This document shows, piece after piece, positions 22,957 through 32,398 of a DNA stretch of 64,000 nucleotides. Every line of letters begins with the position of its first letter. The stretch's first letter is position 1. Position numbers and translations under genes: made by a program. Origin of the DNA: CAYMQB01 sp964392665 (GTDB taxonomy: Bacteria > Hydrothermota > E44-bin80); NCBI GenBank assembly GCA_964392665.1, contig CAYMQB010000002.1:50976-114975 (forward strand). The letters are read 5' to 3'. A model generated the notes under the pieces. The model was given only the letters and a program-made list of their open reading frames with translations. It did not search any database and was not told where the DNA came from.

Positions 22957-24357
22957 CTCGCTCAGGCTCCCGACACACTTTGGACAAGAACGTTTGGGGG
23001 AGATTCTGCTGATATAGGGTCTTCAGTTCAACAAACACTTGATGGAGGTTACATTGCTGTTGGAGGGACAGGTTCATTTGGTAATGGAAAAACGGATGCT
23101 TATTTAATTAAAATGGATATGAATGGATACTTCTTGTGGTCAAAGACTTACGGTGGACTTGCAGCGGATTGGGGATCCGCCGTTCAACAGACCCTCGATG
23201 GTGGATATATCATAGCTGGAGGGACTTCCTCTTTTGGAGGAGGATTGAATGATGTTTTGCTAATCAAAACAGATTCATCCGGAGATACCATATGGACAAA
23301 GACATATGGAGGTGAGGGCTTCGATTTCTCTAGATCAGTTGATGCAACATCAGATGGTGGATATATAATTGCGGGTGCTACGACATCTTTTGGTGCAGGA
23401 TGGTATGATGCTTACCTAGTTAAGACTGATTCGCTTGGAAATTTATTATGGTCTAAAACCTTCGGTGGAGTTGATGAAGACATTGCTTTTTCAGTTCAGC
23501 AAACATTCGATAACGGATACATTATTGGTGGATACACAGATTATGGTAGTGGCAATTCTTCAGTTTATTTGGTAAAAACAGATTCATTTGGCGATACAAT
23601 GTGGACAAAAAAATATGGTGGTCCCAACTGTGATCAAGGATATTCATCAATAATTACCAGTGATAATGGCTACATTATTGTTGGTGAAACATCATCTTTT
23701 GGTCCAGGCGGCTCAAATGTATACGTTGTAAAAACTGATGAATTGGGTGATACAATGTGGACTGCTGTATATGGAGGTAATGAAATAGAGCAAGGATATT
23801 CTGTATGCGAAATTACTAACAGTGGTTATGCCATAGCAGGATATACTGATTCATATGGTTCAGGTAATGGAGATTTCTACCTATTAAGAACAAATGAAGA
23901 TGGAGATACTCTCTGGACAAAGACCTTTGGCGGAAATCAATGGGAATATGCTCTCTCTATTCAAAGTTCATCTGATGGGGGATACATAATTACGGGATAT
24001 ACAGAATCATATGGAGAAGGTAATGGCGATGTTTATTTAGTAAAAACAACAGAAGATCCTGCTAATGTTAATGAAGAGCGATCTCAGAAAATCCCTTCCC
24101 AAAGCCTGAAATTAACTGCGTCCCCAAATCCATTCTCCGTAAGCACCAATATCCAATTACAGGGAAGTAATAGAGCCACTGTCTCCATCTACGACGCCTT
24201 GGGGAGGAGGGTAAGGGAGATTTCACTTTTACCTTTTAACTTTCGCCTTGGAGCCACCTGGGATGGTCGGGATAAAGCTGGGAAGGCGCTCCCTCCTGGC
24301 ATCTACTTCCTCAAACTCAACAGCAAGCCTGTCGGGAAAGTGGTAAAGGTGAGGTGA
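22897..24357 (+). CDS. secreted seven-repeat beta-propeller protein with sorting domain
   Basis: 486 residues. The signal peptide comes from the duplicated cassette. The mature protein has seven repeats of about 50 residues, each with the pattern W(T/S)KT(Y/F)GG ... SVQQTLDGGYIIAGGT-SFG-G-DVYLVKTDSxGDT, consistent with a seven-bladed propeller. The C-terminal ~80 residues form a sorting domain (LTASPNPFSVSTNIQLQ; YDALGRRVREI; WDGRDKAGKALPPGIYFLKL; VGKVVKVR). It probably sits on the cell surface; a binding role is inferred, no catalytic motif is seen. Its stop overlaps the ribosome-binding region of the next gene, so the two are translationally linked. Confidence 0.85.
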   Translation: MKNGITALLAGIVLLLFSSLLAQAPDTLWTRTFGGDSADIGSSVQQTLDGGYIAVGGTGSFGNGKTDAYLIKMDMNGYFLWSKTYGGLAADWGSAVQQTLDGGYIIAGGTSSFGGGLNDVLLIKTDSSGDTIWTKTYGGEGFDFSRSVDATSDGGYIIAGATTSFGAGWYDAYLVKTDSLGNLLWSKTFGGVDEDIAFSVQQTFDNGYIIGGYTDYGSGNSSVYLVKTDSFGDTMWTKKYGGPNCDQGYSSIITSDNGYIIVGETSSFGPGGSNVYVVKTDELGDTMWTAVYGGNEIEQGYSVCEITNSGYAIAGYTDSYGSGNGDFYLLRTNEDGDTLWTKTFGGNQWEYALSIQSSSDGGYIITGYTESYGEGNGDVYLVKTTEDPANVNEERSQKIPSQSLKLTASPNPFSVSTNIQLQGSNRATVSIYDALGRRVREISLLPFNFRLGATWDGRDKAGKALPPGIYFLKLNSKPVGKVVKVR

Positions 24358-24359
24358 AA

Positions 24360-25028
24360 ATGAAGCAAAAGAACATACTAATTCACATAATACAATTTGC
24401 TGCGATTTTTGTGCTCTTGTTTAATACTCTTAATAGTCAGACAATTGTAATCCTCACATCACCAAATGGTGGCGAGGTTTTTGCATGGGATTCGACTCAT
24501 ACTATTACATGGACCTTCTCACCTCCGCCGAATTGGCCTTATGATTGTCAACTTTTCCTCTCAACCGACGGTGGAGAAACATTTCCAGACACCATTACCT
24601 GTTCTGTTGCAGGAGATACATTCTGTCTTTGGACTATTCCCCATGTAGTATCGACAACCTGCAGAATTCTTATTCAGGTTGACTCTATGGGGATGTCCAT
24701 TGGTTGCGAAGATGTCTCTGACTCGAATTTTAGCATTGTGCAAACTGCAATCAAGGAACAACGGCACTATCGACTTAAGACCACAGGCCTTAGGCTTATC
24801 GCCTTGCCAAATCCATTTACTACAGTGACCAGACTCAAGATCCTTGGTACCTTCAGGAATAGGAAATCCAACCTCACCATCTACGACCCAAGTGGTCGGT
24901 TGGTGAAGTCGGTAAAAGTATCCAATAGCGGCTGTCAACTCGGCGCTGACTTAATTCCGGGTATCTATTTCCTCAAATTCATGGCAGGCAAGTACACACA
25001 GATGAAGAAAATCATCAAAATCCGTTGA
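24360..25028 (+). CDS. small secreted protein with PNGGE-type beta-sandwich and sorting domain
   Basis: 222 residues: signal peptide (ILIHIIQFAAIFVLLFNT), then a single domain starting ILTSPNGGEVFAWDSTHTITWTF. This is the signature of the Ser-Thr-rich/KNH-like beta-sandwich common in secreted bacterial proteins (SPNGGE...I.W). A short linker leads to a sorting domain (LIALPNPFTTVTRLKI, YDPSGRLVKSV, GIYFLKFMAG, KKIIKIR). The ATG at 24360 follows a GGTGAGG two bases after the preceding gene's stop, so expression depends on the propeller gene upstream. The two proteins are probably secreted together. Confidence 0.78.
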   Translation: MKQKNILIHIIQFAAIFVLLFNTLNSQTIVILTSPNGGEVFAWDSTHTITWTFSPPPNWPYDCQLFLSTDGGETFPDTITCSVAGDTFCLWTIPHVVSTTCRILIQVDSMGMSIGCEDVSDSNFSIVQTAIKEQRHYRLKTTGLRLIALPNPFTTVTRLKILGTFRNRKSNLTIYDPSGRLVKSVKVSNSGCQLGADLIPGIYFLKFMAGKYTQMKKIIKIR

Positions 25029-25331
25029 TCCCCACCAATTCCACCACTTCTTCACATAAATATACTTCTCTCACTCTCTCTCCTTCGTCTGCGCTCAGGA
25101 CAAGTTTCTTTTCTCCCCCATCAAGGGGGAAAAGGTGTGTTGGAGAAAGAAAAAGTTGTGAAACCCTTCGACAGGCTGAGGACTCAATGGGTGGTGAGTA
25201 GGCCGAACCGCTTCTTAGAATTATGCCTTTCATAACCCGGTGCTGAGCGAAGTCGAAGTGCTCGTATTGTTGTCCCCGTATAACCCTTTTCCACTCCATT
25301 TCATAAAGTTGACGAAAATAAGGTCCATTTT
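25029..25331. other. non-coding region with palindromic repeat copy 3
   Basis: No gene. It contains the TCTCCCCC-ATCAA-GGGGGA palindrome (25112-25132) and, next to it, GAAAAAGTTGTGAAACCCTTCG, the same order of words as at 15933-15990, so the repeat unit is longer than the palindrome alone. A second word near 25245 (GCTGAGCGAAGTCGAAG) is another common intergenic repeat type. Confidence 0.55.
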
Positions 25332-25847
25332 CTATTCGACAATATCACCTCTTATCAGTTTTATATGATTATTTGATTTAGCATAAGCGCGAACAATGAA
25401 ACGATATTTTGTCTTCTCTTCTAATCCTGAAATAGATATTTGCAGTGTAGGAGGTTTTGTCAAGTCACTTGTTCTAATTGCTATGAGAAGTTCCACAATT
25501 GATTCTTTGCTATCAATAAAATCTTCCTTGTCTTCCTGGCTCAAACCGATGTTCACTTTTCCAGCTTCCTCAACATGAGAATGATAAGTACCTAAGAATT
25601 GTAGTCCCAAATCGCTTGATAATTTCTTACCTCTTCTAATTAAGCTTTCCTTACTGTAATTGATCTCACACCGTGTCCTTCTATGTGCTCCATAATTAAA
25701 CGCATCCTTAATAAATACCTTTGCACCTCTTATTTTGCCAAAAAGAAGGCCTATAGATTCCTTCTTATACCTTGCCTCGTAGCCAAGCTTGGCTCTGTAA
25801 AATATTTCCCCAATTGCTCCTTTTTTTATCTTCACTCCCTCAATCAT
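25332..25847 (-). CDS. JAMM/Mov34 (JAB) metalloprotease-like protein
   Basis: 171 residues with a JAB/MPN+ domain: the catalytic Glu in ESIGLLFG, the zinc motif GTYHSHVEEAG...LSQEDKED (His-x-His, then Ser and Asp about ten residues later). JAMM proteins remove ubiquitin-like modifiers or act in cysteine/thiamine sulfur carriage in bacteria. The C-terminal YRFIVRAYAKSNN strand is unassigned. It is preceded on the same strand, 34 nt away, by a small gene that needs a frameshift (25882-26081). No E1-like or canonical ubiquitin-like gene is in the window. Confidence 0.8.
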   Translation of the reverse strand: MIEGVKIKKGAIGEIFYRAKLGYEARYKKESIGLLFGKIRGAKVFIKDAFNYGAHRRTRCEINYSKESLIRRGKKLSSDLGLQFLGTYHSHVEEAGKVNIGLSQEDKEDFIDSKESIVELLIAIRTSDLTKPPTLQISISGLEEKTKYRFIVRAYAKSNNHIKLIRGDIVE

Positions 25848-25881
25848 GATATTCCATGCAAACCAAAATTGTGTCCTAATT

Positions 25882-26081
25882 TCATAAACTTAGGTTCAAC
25901 TCTCTATATATTTTTTGTTGAAAAATCTCATAAGACTTATCATTCACCAAAAATGATTTCCGTACTTCAACGTTTTCGAGAAGATCCTTTGGCTTTTCTT
26001 CGAAAACGTTTCTGCCTATTCCGAACACATAGCCTCGAGATGATATAATTCTGTTCCTCTTAACCGAGCTTTTTTAGCCAT
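25882..26081 (-). pseudogene. small gene with a -1 frameshift at an A6 run, upstream of the JAMM gene
   Basis: From a leaderless-type ATG at 26081 the frame reads MAKK and would stop after 21 codons. A -1 shift at the AAAAAA run (26070-26075) gives a continuous 66-residue product: MAKK, then SSVKRNRIISSRGYVFGIG, RNVFEEKPKDLLENVEVRKS and FLVNDKSYEIF... ending RELNLSL at 25882. This reading has protein-like composition. It may be a one-base loss in a homopolymer (real or sequencing), or slippage-dependent expression. No family recognised. A consensus-like promoter lies directly upstream. Confidence 0.55.
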
Positions 26082-26086
26082 AATTT

Positions 26087-26115
26087 CCTATATACCTTTT
26101 GGGCTTCAATGTCAA
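26087..26115 (-). promoter_or_regulatory. promoter for the small frameshifted gene and JAMM gene
   Basis: Minus strand TTGACA (26115-26110), 17 nt, TATAGG (26092-26087), with ATG at 26081 only 5 nt later: the leaderless pattern. Confidence 0.6.
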
Positions 26116-26566
26116 GCAAAACCGAACCACCGAGCATTGACAGGTTTACTTCTATTCAAAACAATGAAGAATTGGATAGGAATACAAGGGTTGTGGGAAT
26201 TCAACGACTGCCTCCTTTGCCAGGCTGCGGCTTCAACTCACAGTCACAGATTAGTCGGCTTAACAAGCCTGATTGCATGTCTAAAACCAAACGGTGTCAA
26301 AACAAACGGAAACAAACGAGCAAAAGCAAAGCGTTAAGCAATTTGAAATATGTCCCTACACTTCAAGTCGGTTTTTTTGCCTTATCCTATTCCGGTGATT
26401 TCTTTCCTCCACCTGTCAATTACCCATATAGCATCTTGAAGCCTAATGCCCAATTTTCCTTGACAACAGAAACCAGACAGCATATATTACAGAAGATGCA
26501 GAGTCGGATCTTCGAGGAAAAGAAAAAACGAGAAGGGGTATTGATATAATAGAAGGAGGAAGAACT
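26116..26566. other. region without a supported gene
   Basis: A 146-codon open frame on the + strand (26109-26549) starts inside the minus-strand promoter, lacks a ribosome-binding site, and its translation (Ser/Pro/Gln/Lys-rich) shows no domain. I treat it as non-coding with low certainty. Confidence 0.4.
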
Positions 26567-26863
26567 ATTAAAAAACTTTTATCTATTTTTCTTTTGATAA
26601 GCTTTTCTTCTGTTCTTAGCATTTTTGCTGGTTTCCCGAAGATTCATCATTACGATGACTATGATGTACCGAATACCTGGTTTCATCAAGGCAGAGCCAA
26701 TTTCACCTGGAACTGGGTTGGTCCTGAAGGCGGCATTATGTTCAGGATAATTGTCGACCCATCTAACAATAATCTCGGTTTCTCAATTTCAGATGGTGGA
26801 GACTTGTGGAGAACTATTGATGGAAATTCCGTATACACGGGGAAGGTTTTGAAGTTTAAATAG
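26567..26863 (+). pseudogene. truncated secreted protein, possible ATT start
   Basis: A strong AAGGAGG (26553-26559) is followed 7 nt later by ATT AAA AAA CTT, which opens a perfect signal peptide (KKLLSIFLLISFSSVLSIFAG). The mature part has NTWFHQG, NWVGPEGGIMFRIIVDPSN and SDGGDLWRTIDG, the start of a BNR/YCF48-like propeller of the kind seen in large secreted proteins, but stops after about 98 residues. So either an ATT start is used, or an ATG was mutated and the gene is a relic. The sharp truncation favours a relic. Confidence 0.55.
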
Positions 26864-26948
26864 CATCCAACTATTGCGTACATGAGTCTGCTTCAAAAGT
26901 GAAAATGGAAAAATATTCAAAATGACACAAATTTACGAAAGGTCTAAA

Positions 26949-27689
26949 ATGCACATCCAAAAAATGAAAACCCTCAAATATGTGATTTATGCTATTCTCT
27001 TTCTCTCATCTCTCCCCGGTTGCGCAAAGAGGGGAATGCTTGTCAAATGCGGAAAAGGGGATTATGAAAGATTTCTCGAAGTTTACAAACCTCTAACCGA
27101 TATAGACAGTTTTAAAGGAAACGGTAACTTCACAATAACAGCAAAGGACAATGAGCTTTTTGGAAAGTTCTCGATACTCTACTCAAAAGAACCACAAAAA
27201 TGGACTATGACGCTCTTCGGTCTTTTCGGAATGGTGCTTTCAGAGATAGTGATAGAAAATGACAGTATCATAATTCTTTCATCCTTACTCGACCAGCCGT
27301 ACAAAAACTCTCTTAAAAATTCCAAACTTGAAACTTACACCGGTATATATATCGACCCGGAATTGATTCCTTTGCTTACAACAGGAAGAATCCCCAATCC
27401 CCGTTCCAGCAGTTCCAGTTCCTGTATAGCAAAAAACGAAAATATCCAGAATTTCATTTTCGAAGATAACGCAAGAAAAGTGAGTTTCGAATGGGATAAA
27501 ACGGAAAAAAAAGCAAACCATTACATATCCGAATTAAAAAACGGTAAATATCATCTTGAAGTGAAATTCGCTGATTACAGAAACATAAACCTCCTGTTGC
27601 TTCCACATTCCATTGTATTTGTGTCGAAAGGTAAGAACACTGCTTATCTTAAACTGAAATATGACTACATCGAGTTGTCAACCGAATAA
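26949..27689 (+). CDS. lipoprotein of unknown function (LolA/LolB-like or DUF4292-like)
   Basis: About 246 residues. Signal peptide with lipobox SLPGC. The mature region begins with a variable helix and has DIDSFKGNGNFTITAKDNELFGKFSILYSKEPQKWTMTLFG, a beta-rich pattern similar to the lipoprotein-carrier fold of DUF4292/LolB-type proteins. A serine-rich run (RSSSSSSC) near residue 165 is unusual. The start is uncertain: ATG 26922, 26949 and 26964 are all in frame; 26949 has AAAGG upstream. The next gene (PrsW) starts 2 nt after the stop, so they are co-transcribed. Confidence 0.65.
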   Translation: MHIQKMKTLKYVIYAILFLSSLPGCAKRGMLVKCGKGDYERFLEVYKPLTDIDSFKGNGNFTITAKDNELFGKFSILYSKEPQKWTMTLFGLFGMVLSEIVIENDSIIILSSLLDQPYKNSLKNSKLETYTGIYIDPELIPLLTTGRIPNPRSSSSSSCIAKNENIQNFIFEDNARKVSFEWDKTEKKANHYISELKNGKYHLEVKFADYRNINLLLLPHSIVFVSKGKNTAYLKLKYDYIELSTE

Positions 27690-27691
27690 CA

Positions 27692-28390
27692 ATGTTTTTT
27701 ATACTACTTAATTTGGCGCTTGCGCCCGGACTTTTTCTTCTTATAATTTTTTACTTCGTTGACAGAGAAAGGGAGCCATTTGCCCGTATTTTTGCGACCT
27801 TCTTTGCTGGAATTGCCGCATCCATACCTATTGCAATTCTGGAAATCTTCGCTAAATCCTTGTTCTCACCTTTTTCGCAAACTATTTCTCAGAAAGTAAT
27901 AAGTATATCTTATGTCTTTCTTGTTGTGGGTCCTGTCGAAGAGATTCTGAAATTCGGTGCGGTTATGGCAGTAGTTTTTGCATCAAGGGAATTCAACGAA
28001 TGGTATGACGGTATTCTCTATGCCATGGTTGCTTCTCTGGGTTTCGCAACGCTGGAAAACATCGTATATGTCTTTTCCTTTGGTGCACTCACAGGATTTC
28101 TGCGCTTCTTCCTTTCTGTCCCGGCACATGCTCTTTTCGGTGGAATTATGGGCTTTTTCTTAAGCGGTGCAAAATTCTCGAGGAAACCTTTCCCCTGGCT
28201 TCTTGGAGCGTTGCTCATCCCAATTGTACTTCATGGGCTGTTCGATGCATTCCTTGTTTCTGGTAAGATCCCGATTATTCTGCTTGTAATACCTTTAAGT
28301 ATTACAATGTGGATTTTCCTGATTGTTGCGATACGAAAAGGCTGGAAACTTAAAGCTGCTCCGAAGAAACGGACGGTAAGGAATAGGTAG
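27692..28390 (+). CDS. PrsW-family intramembrane metalloprotease
   Basis: 232 residues with about seven hydrophobic segments and the PrsW motifs in order: VEEILK (EExxK), FATLEN (FxxxEN), HALFGG, and HGLFDAF (HxxxD). PrsW proteases of Gram-positives cleave anti-sigma factors in the membrane; in other phyla, targets are unknown. Catalytic Glu and His are retained, so activity is plausible. It shares an operon with the preceding lipoprotein. Confidence 0.88.
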   Translation: MFFILLNLALAPGLFLLIIFYFVDREREPFARIFATFFAGIAASIPIAILEIFAKSLFSPFSQTISQKVISISYVFLVVGPVEEILKFGAVMAVVFASREFNEWYDGILYAMVASLGFATLENIVYVFSFGALTGFLRFFLSVPAHALFGGIMGFFLSGAKFSRKPFPWLLGALLIPIVLHGLFDAFLVSGKIPIILLVIPLSITMWIFLIVAIRKGWKLKAAPKKRTVRNR

Positions 28391-28436
28391 TATGTAGTAT
28401 GTAACTTGTGGAATAACGCTGCTGGACTACATACTA

Positions 28437-30566
28437 CTAAAAAAGAATAATCTTCTCTTTCAATGTTTCTTTGTAGTTTTTGCCCTTAAGTTCCATCCTT
28501 ATAAAATAGATGCCACCTGTAAGACCTGCTTTACTAAAGTGAATTTTATGGAATCCTGGTTTCTGCCATCCTCTGTGCAGGGTAGTTACCTTCTGACCCG
28601 CTACATTATATAACGATAACCCAACAGTATCGGCGAAAGGCAAAGTGTATTCAATAAATCCCCGAGAATGCATTGGATTAGGATAGACAAGAATCCCAGT
28701 TATCTTAATTCCCTCAACTGGCTCTTCCAAAATCCCCACACCTTCTCTCACAAGTGATGGGTCTCCAAACAGTGTGTAGTCCAGTAGATTCTGCTGAGGT
28801 GTCCAATCGGGGTCACCTGCCCAGGGATCCGGAAAATAAAGATTATTGAAATAATATACCTTGCAATCAAAAAGCGCATCCCCCACTCTTTCATTCTGCG
28901 AAATCAAATAGTAGTAAAAGTAGTAATTCAAGGATGCAAGGTTACCATCCGAAGGATCATCCCATCCAGGTGTATACCAACCATATCGCGTCGCAGCAAC
29001 GATACCGGATGCACCGTTAGCAATCATAGCACGTGCAAGATTCGTATCACCCTTTGCATTACTACAGGAAGCTGCAAATACAACGGAAGGATGTGTATCA
29101 TCAAGGTTCTGCACATCTGTAATATACATAAATGATGCCCAATCCATCTCCGAACTTTCGGGAATGGAATCCCCATCATCCCAGGACCACCACTTTCTGT
29201 AAGCACCATCACTACTCCCGTGTCCAAACCAGGGAGTTATCGAATATTGTCCACTCGACCACTCAGCAATAACATTTGCCTTTGTAATTGCGTATTCATG
29301 CGGATATACGGATGGACATAATCCAGCCTCCTCATACATTCTCGTGTACGTCCACCCGGAAAGAATACTATCCTTTATCGTTTCCATTAAAACAGCACCA
29401 TCACAATCAGGCCATCCGGTATTATCCTCATTCTCGAAATTGGAAAAAGCACCCAGAAGAAGTGCCCTCTTTTTCCAGCTACCCTTATCCCTTTCAAAAT
29501 TGACTGTTTTCCGGCATATCATACCCAATGTATCCGTATCGTTATAAGGAAATCTACCGACAAGGATTTCTGGAACAAAACCAATACTATCCTGAGCATA
29601 TTCTCCATAGAATCCATCTCCGTCACTATCCCAGTCATCCGTTAGCTCTGCGAAGTAATAATCCGTTGGCGTATCGTATAAATGTTCACTATCAGGATAA
29701 CACATCTTCATAGGTATCATATCAACGTTCCCACCTATAAGAAGGTATTCTATTCCCCAGGATATATATTTATCAATTAAAAAATTCCTGATTTTATCGG
29801 CTGTTAGCAAACCTGGATACTGGGCAATAACAGAATCTATACTGATTAATTTAACATTGAATCCAATACTGTTTTTCCAGTTTACAAGACTATCAAATGC
29901 GCTAAATAAATTATCTTTGGTAAGAATCACGTAGTCGAATGAATCTGCTCTTGAGCAAACTGTATAAGCATTCCTGACTTCATTCCAGTTGGTGAAAAGT
30001 TTTGAAGCCTTCTTTTCAACCCAACCCTGAACAGAATTGTTCGCTTCTTTTCTCTCATAGTTTATCATTACGCTGCAACGGGAATACATATAGAGACCAT
30101 TTTGTGTGTACAAGAGAGGGAAATAGGAGATTCTTAGAAATGGTATGTTTCTAAAATAAGTTATTTTTGAATAGTATATTGGTTTTTGCGGAAATGGACT
30201 TTCCGATGAGTTGATGAATTCCCTTCTACGTACCCAACTTGCAATTGCCTGCTTTCTTGCAACCTTATCATCAGACAATGGTAGAGATGGGGGAGCGATT
30301 GTCAACCGTTTTTTACCGATACACTGCCCCAAGTCGTAATGCACAGAAATGGAAACAATTTTGCTTCCCGCGGGAAGAGCTACCAGGCGAGACTGTGCAG
30401 GCAAAACAGGTGTACCGGGTATTTGCAGCCTGTTAAATCCAGCCATATTTGGAGTGTTGTTAATAAAGCTCAATTGTTTCGATAAAAACCGAACATCCAT
30501 TACGTCAGCCGTGAGCGAAGTGCCGATGAACAAAAACAGCAGAACAAGGATCTTTTCTTTAAACAT
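28437..30566 (-). CDS. secreted C25 (gingipain-like) cysteine peptidase with sorting domain
   Basis: 709 residues. Signal peptide (ILVLLFLFIGTSLTA), a propeptide domain with CSVMINYERKE, then the C25 catalytic core: YVILTKDNLFSAFDSLVNWKNSIG, EYLLIGGNVDMIP, EILVGRFPYND, the catalytic histidine in WFGHGSSDG and the catalytic cysteine in VFAASCSNAKG. Downstream FGDPSL marks the end of the core, and the C-terminus is a sorting domain (VYPNPMHSRGFIEY, VAGQKVTTL, GGIYFIRM). In contrast to the 17752-20046 paralogue both catalytic residues are present. AGGAGGATT precedes the ATG. It is convergent with the PrsW gene. Confidence 0.88.
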   Translation of the reverse strand: MFKEKILVLLFLFIGTSLTADVMDVRFLSKQLSFINNTPNMAGFNRLQIPGTPVLPAQSRLVALPAGSKIVSISVHYDLGQCIGKKRLTIAPPSLPLSDDKVARKQAIASWVRRREFINSSESPFPQKPIYYSKITYFRNIPFLRISYFPLLYTQNGLYMYSRCSVMINYERKEANNSVQGWVEKKASKLFTNWNEVRNAYTVCSRADSFDYVILTKDNLFSAFDSLVNWKNSIGFNVKLISIDSVIAQYPGLLTADKIRNFLIDKYISWGIEYLLIGGNVDMIPMKMCYPDSEHLYDTPTDYYFAELTDDWDSDGDGFYGEYAQDSIGFVPEILVGRFPYNDTDTLGMICRKTVNFERDKGSWKKRALLLGAFSNFENEDNTGWPDCDGAVLMETIKDSILSGWTYTRMYEEAGLCPSVYPHEYAITKANVIAEWSSGQYSITPWFGHGSSDGAYRKWWSWDDGDSIPESSEMDWASFMYITDVQNLDDTHPSVVFAASCSNAKGDTNLARAMIANGASGIVAATRYGWYTPGWDDPSDGNLASLNYYFYYYLISQNERVGDALFDCKVYYFNNLYFPDPWAGDPDWTPQQNLLDYTLFGDPSLVREGVGILEEPVEGIKITGILVYPNPMHSRGFIEYTLPFADTVGLSLYNVAGQKVTTLHRGWQKPGFHKIHFSKAGLTGGIYFIRMELKGKNYKETLKEKIILF

Positions 30567-30692
30567 TAATCCTCCTATTTTTCTCTCGTTTCAATGCAAT
30601 ACCTCATAATACAATTTAACATATATTCTTCTATAAATCAAGAGAAAATATATAGCTATGGAGCATATTTTTTTTGGAGGGGGGATGGAAAA

Positions 30693-32261
30693 CTATGTAG
30701 TAGTTTTTCCAGGTAATGTTCTTAAAATATAAGATAAAATGAAATAGATTACACTTCCTATGAAGAAAAGAGAAATGGCTTCTAAAAGGAAGTTTACTGT
30801 TCTTGAAAAAAGCAATAAATGCTCGAAATACCGAAGCAAAAGAAAGATTGCACTGCCTGATAAACCTCCGGCAGTTACGATTTTCAGGAAATCACAGACA
30901 ACTTTCTTTCCATCAATGTTCTTGAGTTTTCTTCTGAGGAATAAAAGAAGCAGGCAAAGGTTAAAGATACTTGCAACCGAGGTCGAAAGAGCAAGACCGC
31001 GAAAATATAGAAATCTCATAAGTATAAGAGAAAGAACTATATTAAGCGCAACGGTAAAAACGCTAAGAATCATTGGAGTTCTTGCATCTTTGTAAGCATA
31101 GAATATACTTGTTACAACCCTTGAAGATGACATTGCAAATATGCCAAGTGAGTAGAAACCAAGTGCTTGAGAGGTGAAAACTGTGTCTTGTGCGGTAAAA
31201 GCACCTCTTTCGAAAATAAGCCCAACGATTGGAACACGCAGAACAAAAAGAAAAATGGAAGCAGGAATCGTTAAGAAAAAAACGAATCTCAAAGAGCGGG
31301 AAAAAATCTTTAGAACCGCACCATTCTTTGATTCTGAAACAAGTTTTGCAGCATCCGGCAAAGTGACTGTCGACACAGCCATCCCAAGTACTCCTATGGG
31401 TAATTGCATTAATCTCATTGCATAACCAAGATAGGAAACAGAACCTTCGACAAGTAGTGCTGCAAGAAACATATTGACCATTACATTAATCCTTGTTACC
31501 GCATAACTGAACTCTATGGGGACCATAATCTTTAAAAGTCTCTTAAGACCCTTTTCCCTGAAGTTTATCTTTTTTATTAATCTGAAACCGGAACGTATGA
31601 AGTAGGGAATCTGAATAAGCAACTGCAGAAAAGCACCAACCAGAACTCCAATACCAATGGACAGAATCGAAGGAACTCCCCTGCTAATTAATAATGGGGA
31701 AATTAAAAAACCACAACCTATTATTCCTACGTTGAAAAGTGCAGGTGCAAAACCTGTTGTGAAGAAATGATTGTAGTAGTTTAGAACTCCCATTGTCAAA
31801 GCCGAAACAACCATAAAGATAACAAAAGGAAATATCAAACGTGTCAAGCGAACTGTTAACTCAAATTTCTGAGGGTTTTTTGTGAATCCGTAGGCGATTG
31901 TATGAACTATTTGTGGTGAGAACACCATTCCAACTGCAACAGTACCACCTATAAAAAGCAGAAGTACATTGAATACATAGCCTGTAAACTGGAAGGCGTC
32001 CCTTTTCCCTTTATTCTTTTCATAATCGGAAAAAATCGGGAGAAATGCAGCGCTCAACGAACCTTCGGAAAAAAGGTCTCTAAGAAGATTGGGTATATTG
32101 AATGCAATTCTGTAAGCATCCATCATCATTCCCGCACCAAAAAGGTAAGACAATGTCATCTCTCTTGCAAGACCTAGTATTCTCGATATGGCGGTTCCAA
32201 GCCCGAAACCACCAACCTTTCTTCCAAAGCTTTGCTTTATGCCTTCTCTTTCTTGCATCAT
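30693..32261 (-). CDS. murJ: lipid II flippase MurJ
   Basis: 522 residues with about 14 hydrophobic segments. The N-terminus carries the MviN/MurJ signature: GLAREMTLSYLFGAGMMMDAYRIAFNIPNLLRDLFSEGSLSAAFLPIF. It flips lipid-linked peptidoglycan precursor across the cytoplasmic membrane. The presence of MurJ supports a normal peptidoglycan wall. The gene is alone between the C25 protease and an ATP-grasp gene on the same strand. A 9-G homopolymer lies upstream at 32355-32363 in the short non-coding gap. Confidence 0.93.
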   Translation of the reverse strand: MMQEREGIKQSFGRKVGGFGLGTAISRILGLAREMTLSYLFGAGMMMDAYRIAFNIPNLLRDLFSEGSLSAAFLPIFSDYEKNKGKRDAFQFTGYVFNVLLLFIGGTVAVGMVFSPQIVHTIAYGFTKNPQKFELTVRLTRLIFPFVIFMVVSALTMGVLNYYNHFFTTGFAPALFNVGIIGCGFLISPLLISRGVPSILSIGIGVLVGAFLQLLIQIPYFIRSGFRLIKKINFREKGLKRLLKIMVPIEFSYAVTRINVMVNMFLAALLVEGSVSYLGYAMRLMQLPIGVLGMAVSTVTLPDAAKLVSESKNGAVLKIFSRSLRFVFFLTIPASIFLFVLRVPIVGLIFERGAFTAQDTVFTSQALGFYSLGIFAMSSSRVVTSIFYAYKDARTPMILSVFTVALNIVLSLILMRFLYFRGLALSTSVASIFNLCLLLLFLRRKLKNIDGKKVVCDFLKIVTAGGLSGSAIFLLLRYFEHLLLFSRTVNFLLEAISLFFIGSVIYFILSYILRTLPGKTTT

Positions 32262-32398
32262 TACAGTTCGTTAATTTCGTCCATTTGTGTTTACTTTGTC
32301 TCCAGTATATCGTTTCCTTAAGTCCGTCATTGCGACTTCAAATCCGCTCTAATAGGGGGGGGGTATTGGGGGTATGTCAGCCCGAAGCAATCCAATAT

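Noticed and set aside
26109..26549. 146-codon open frame on the + strand
   Set aside because: It starts inside the minus-strand promoter of the JAMM unit, has no ribosome-binding site and no domain-like composition.
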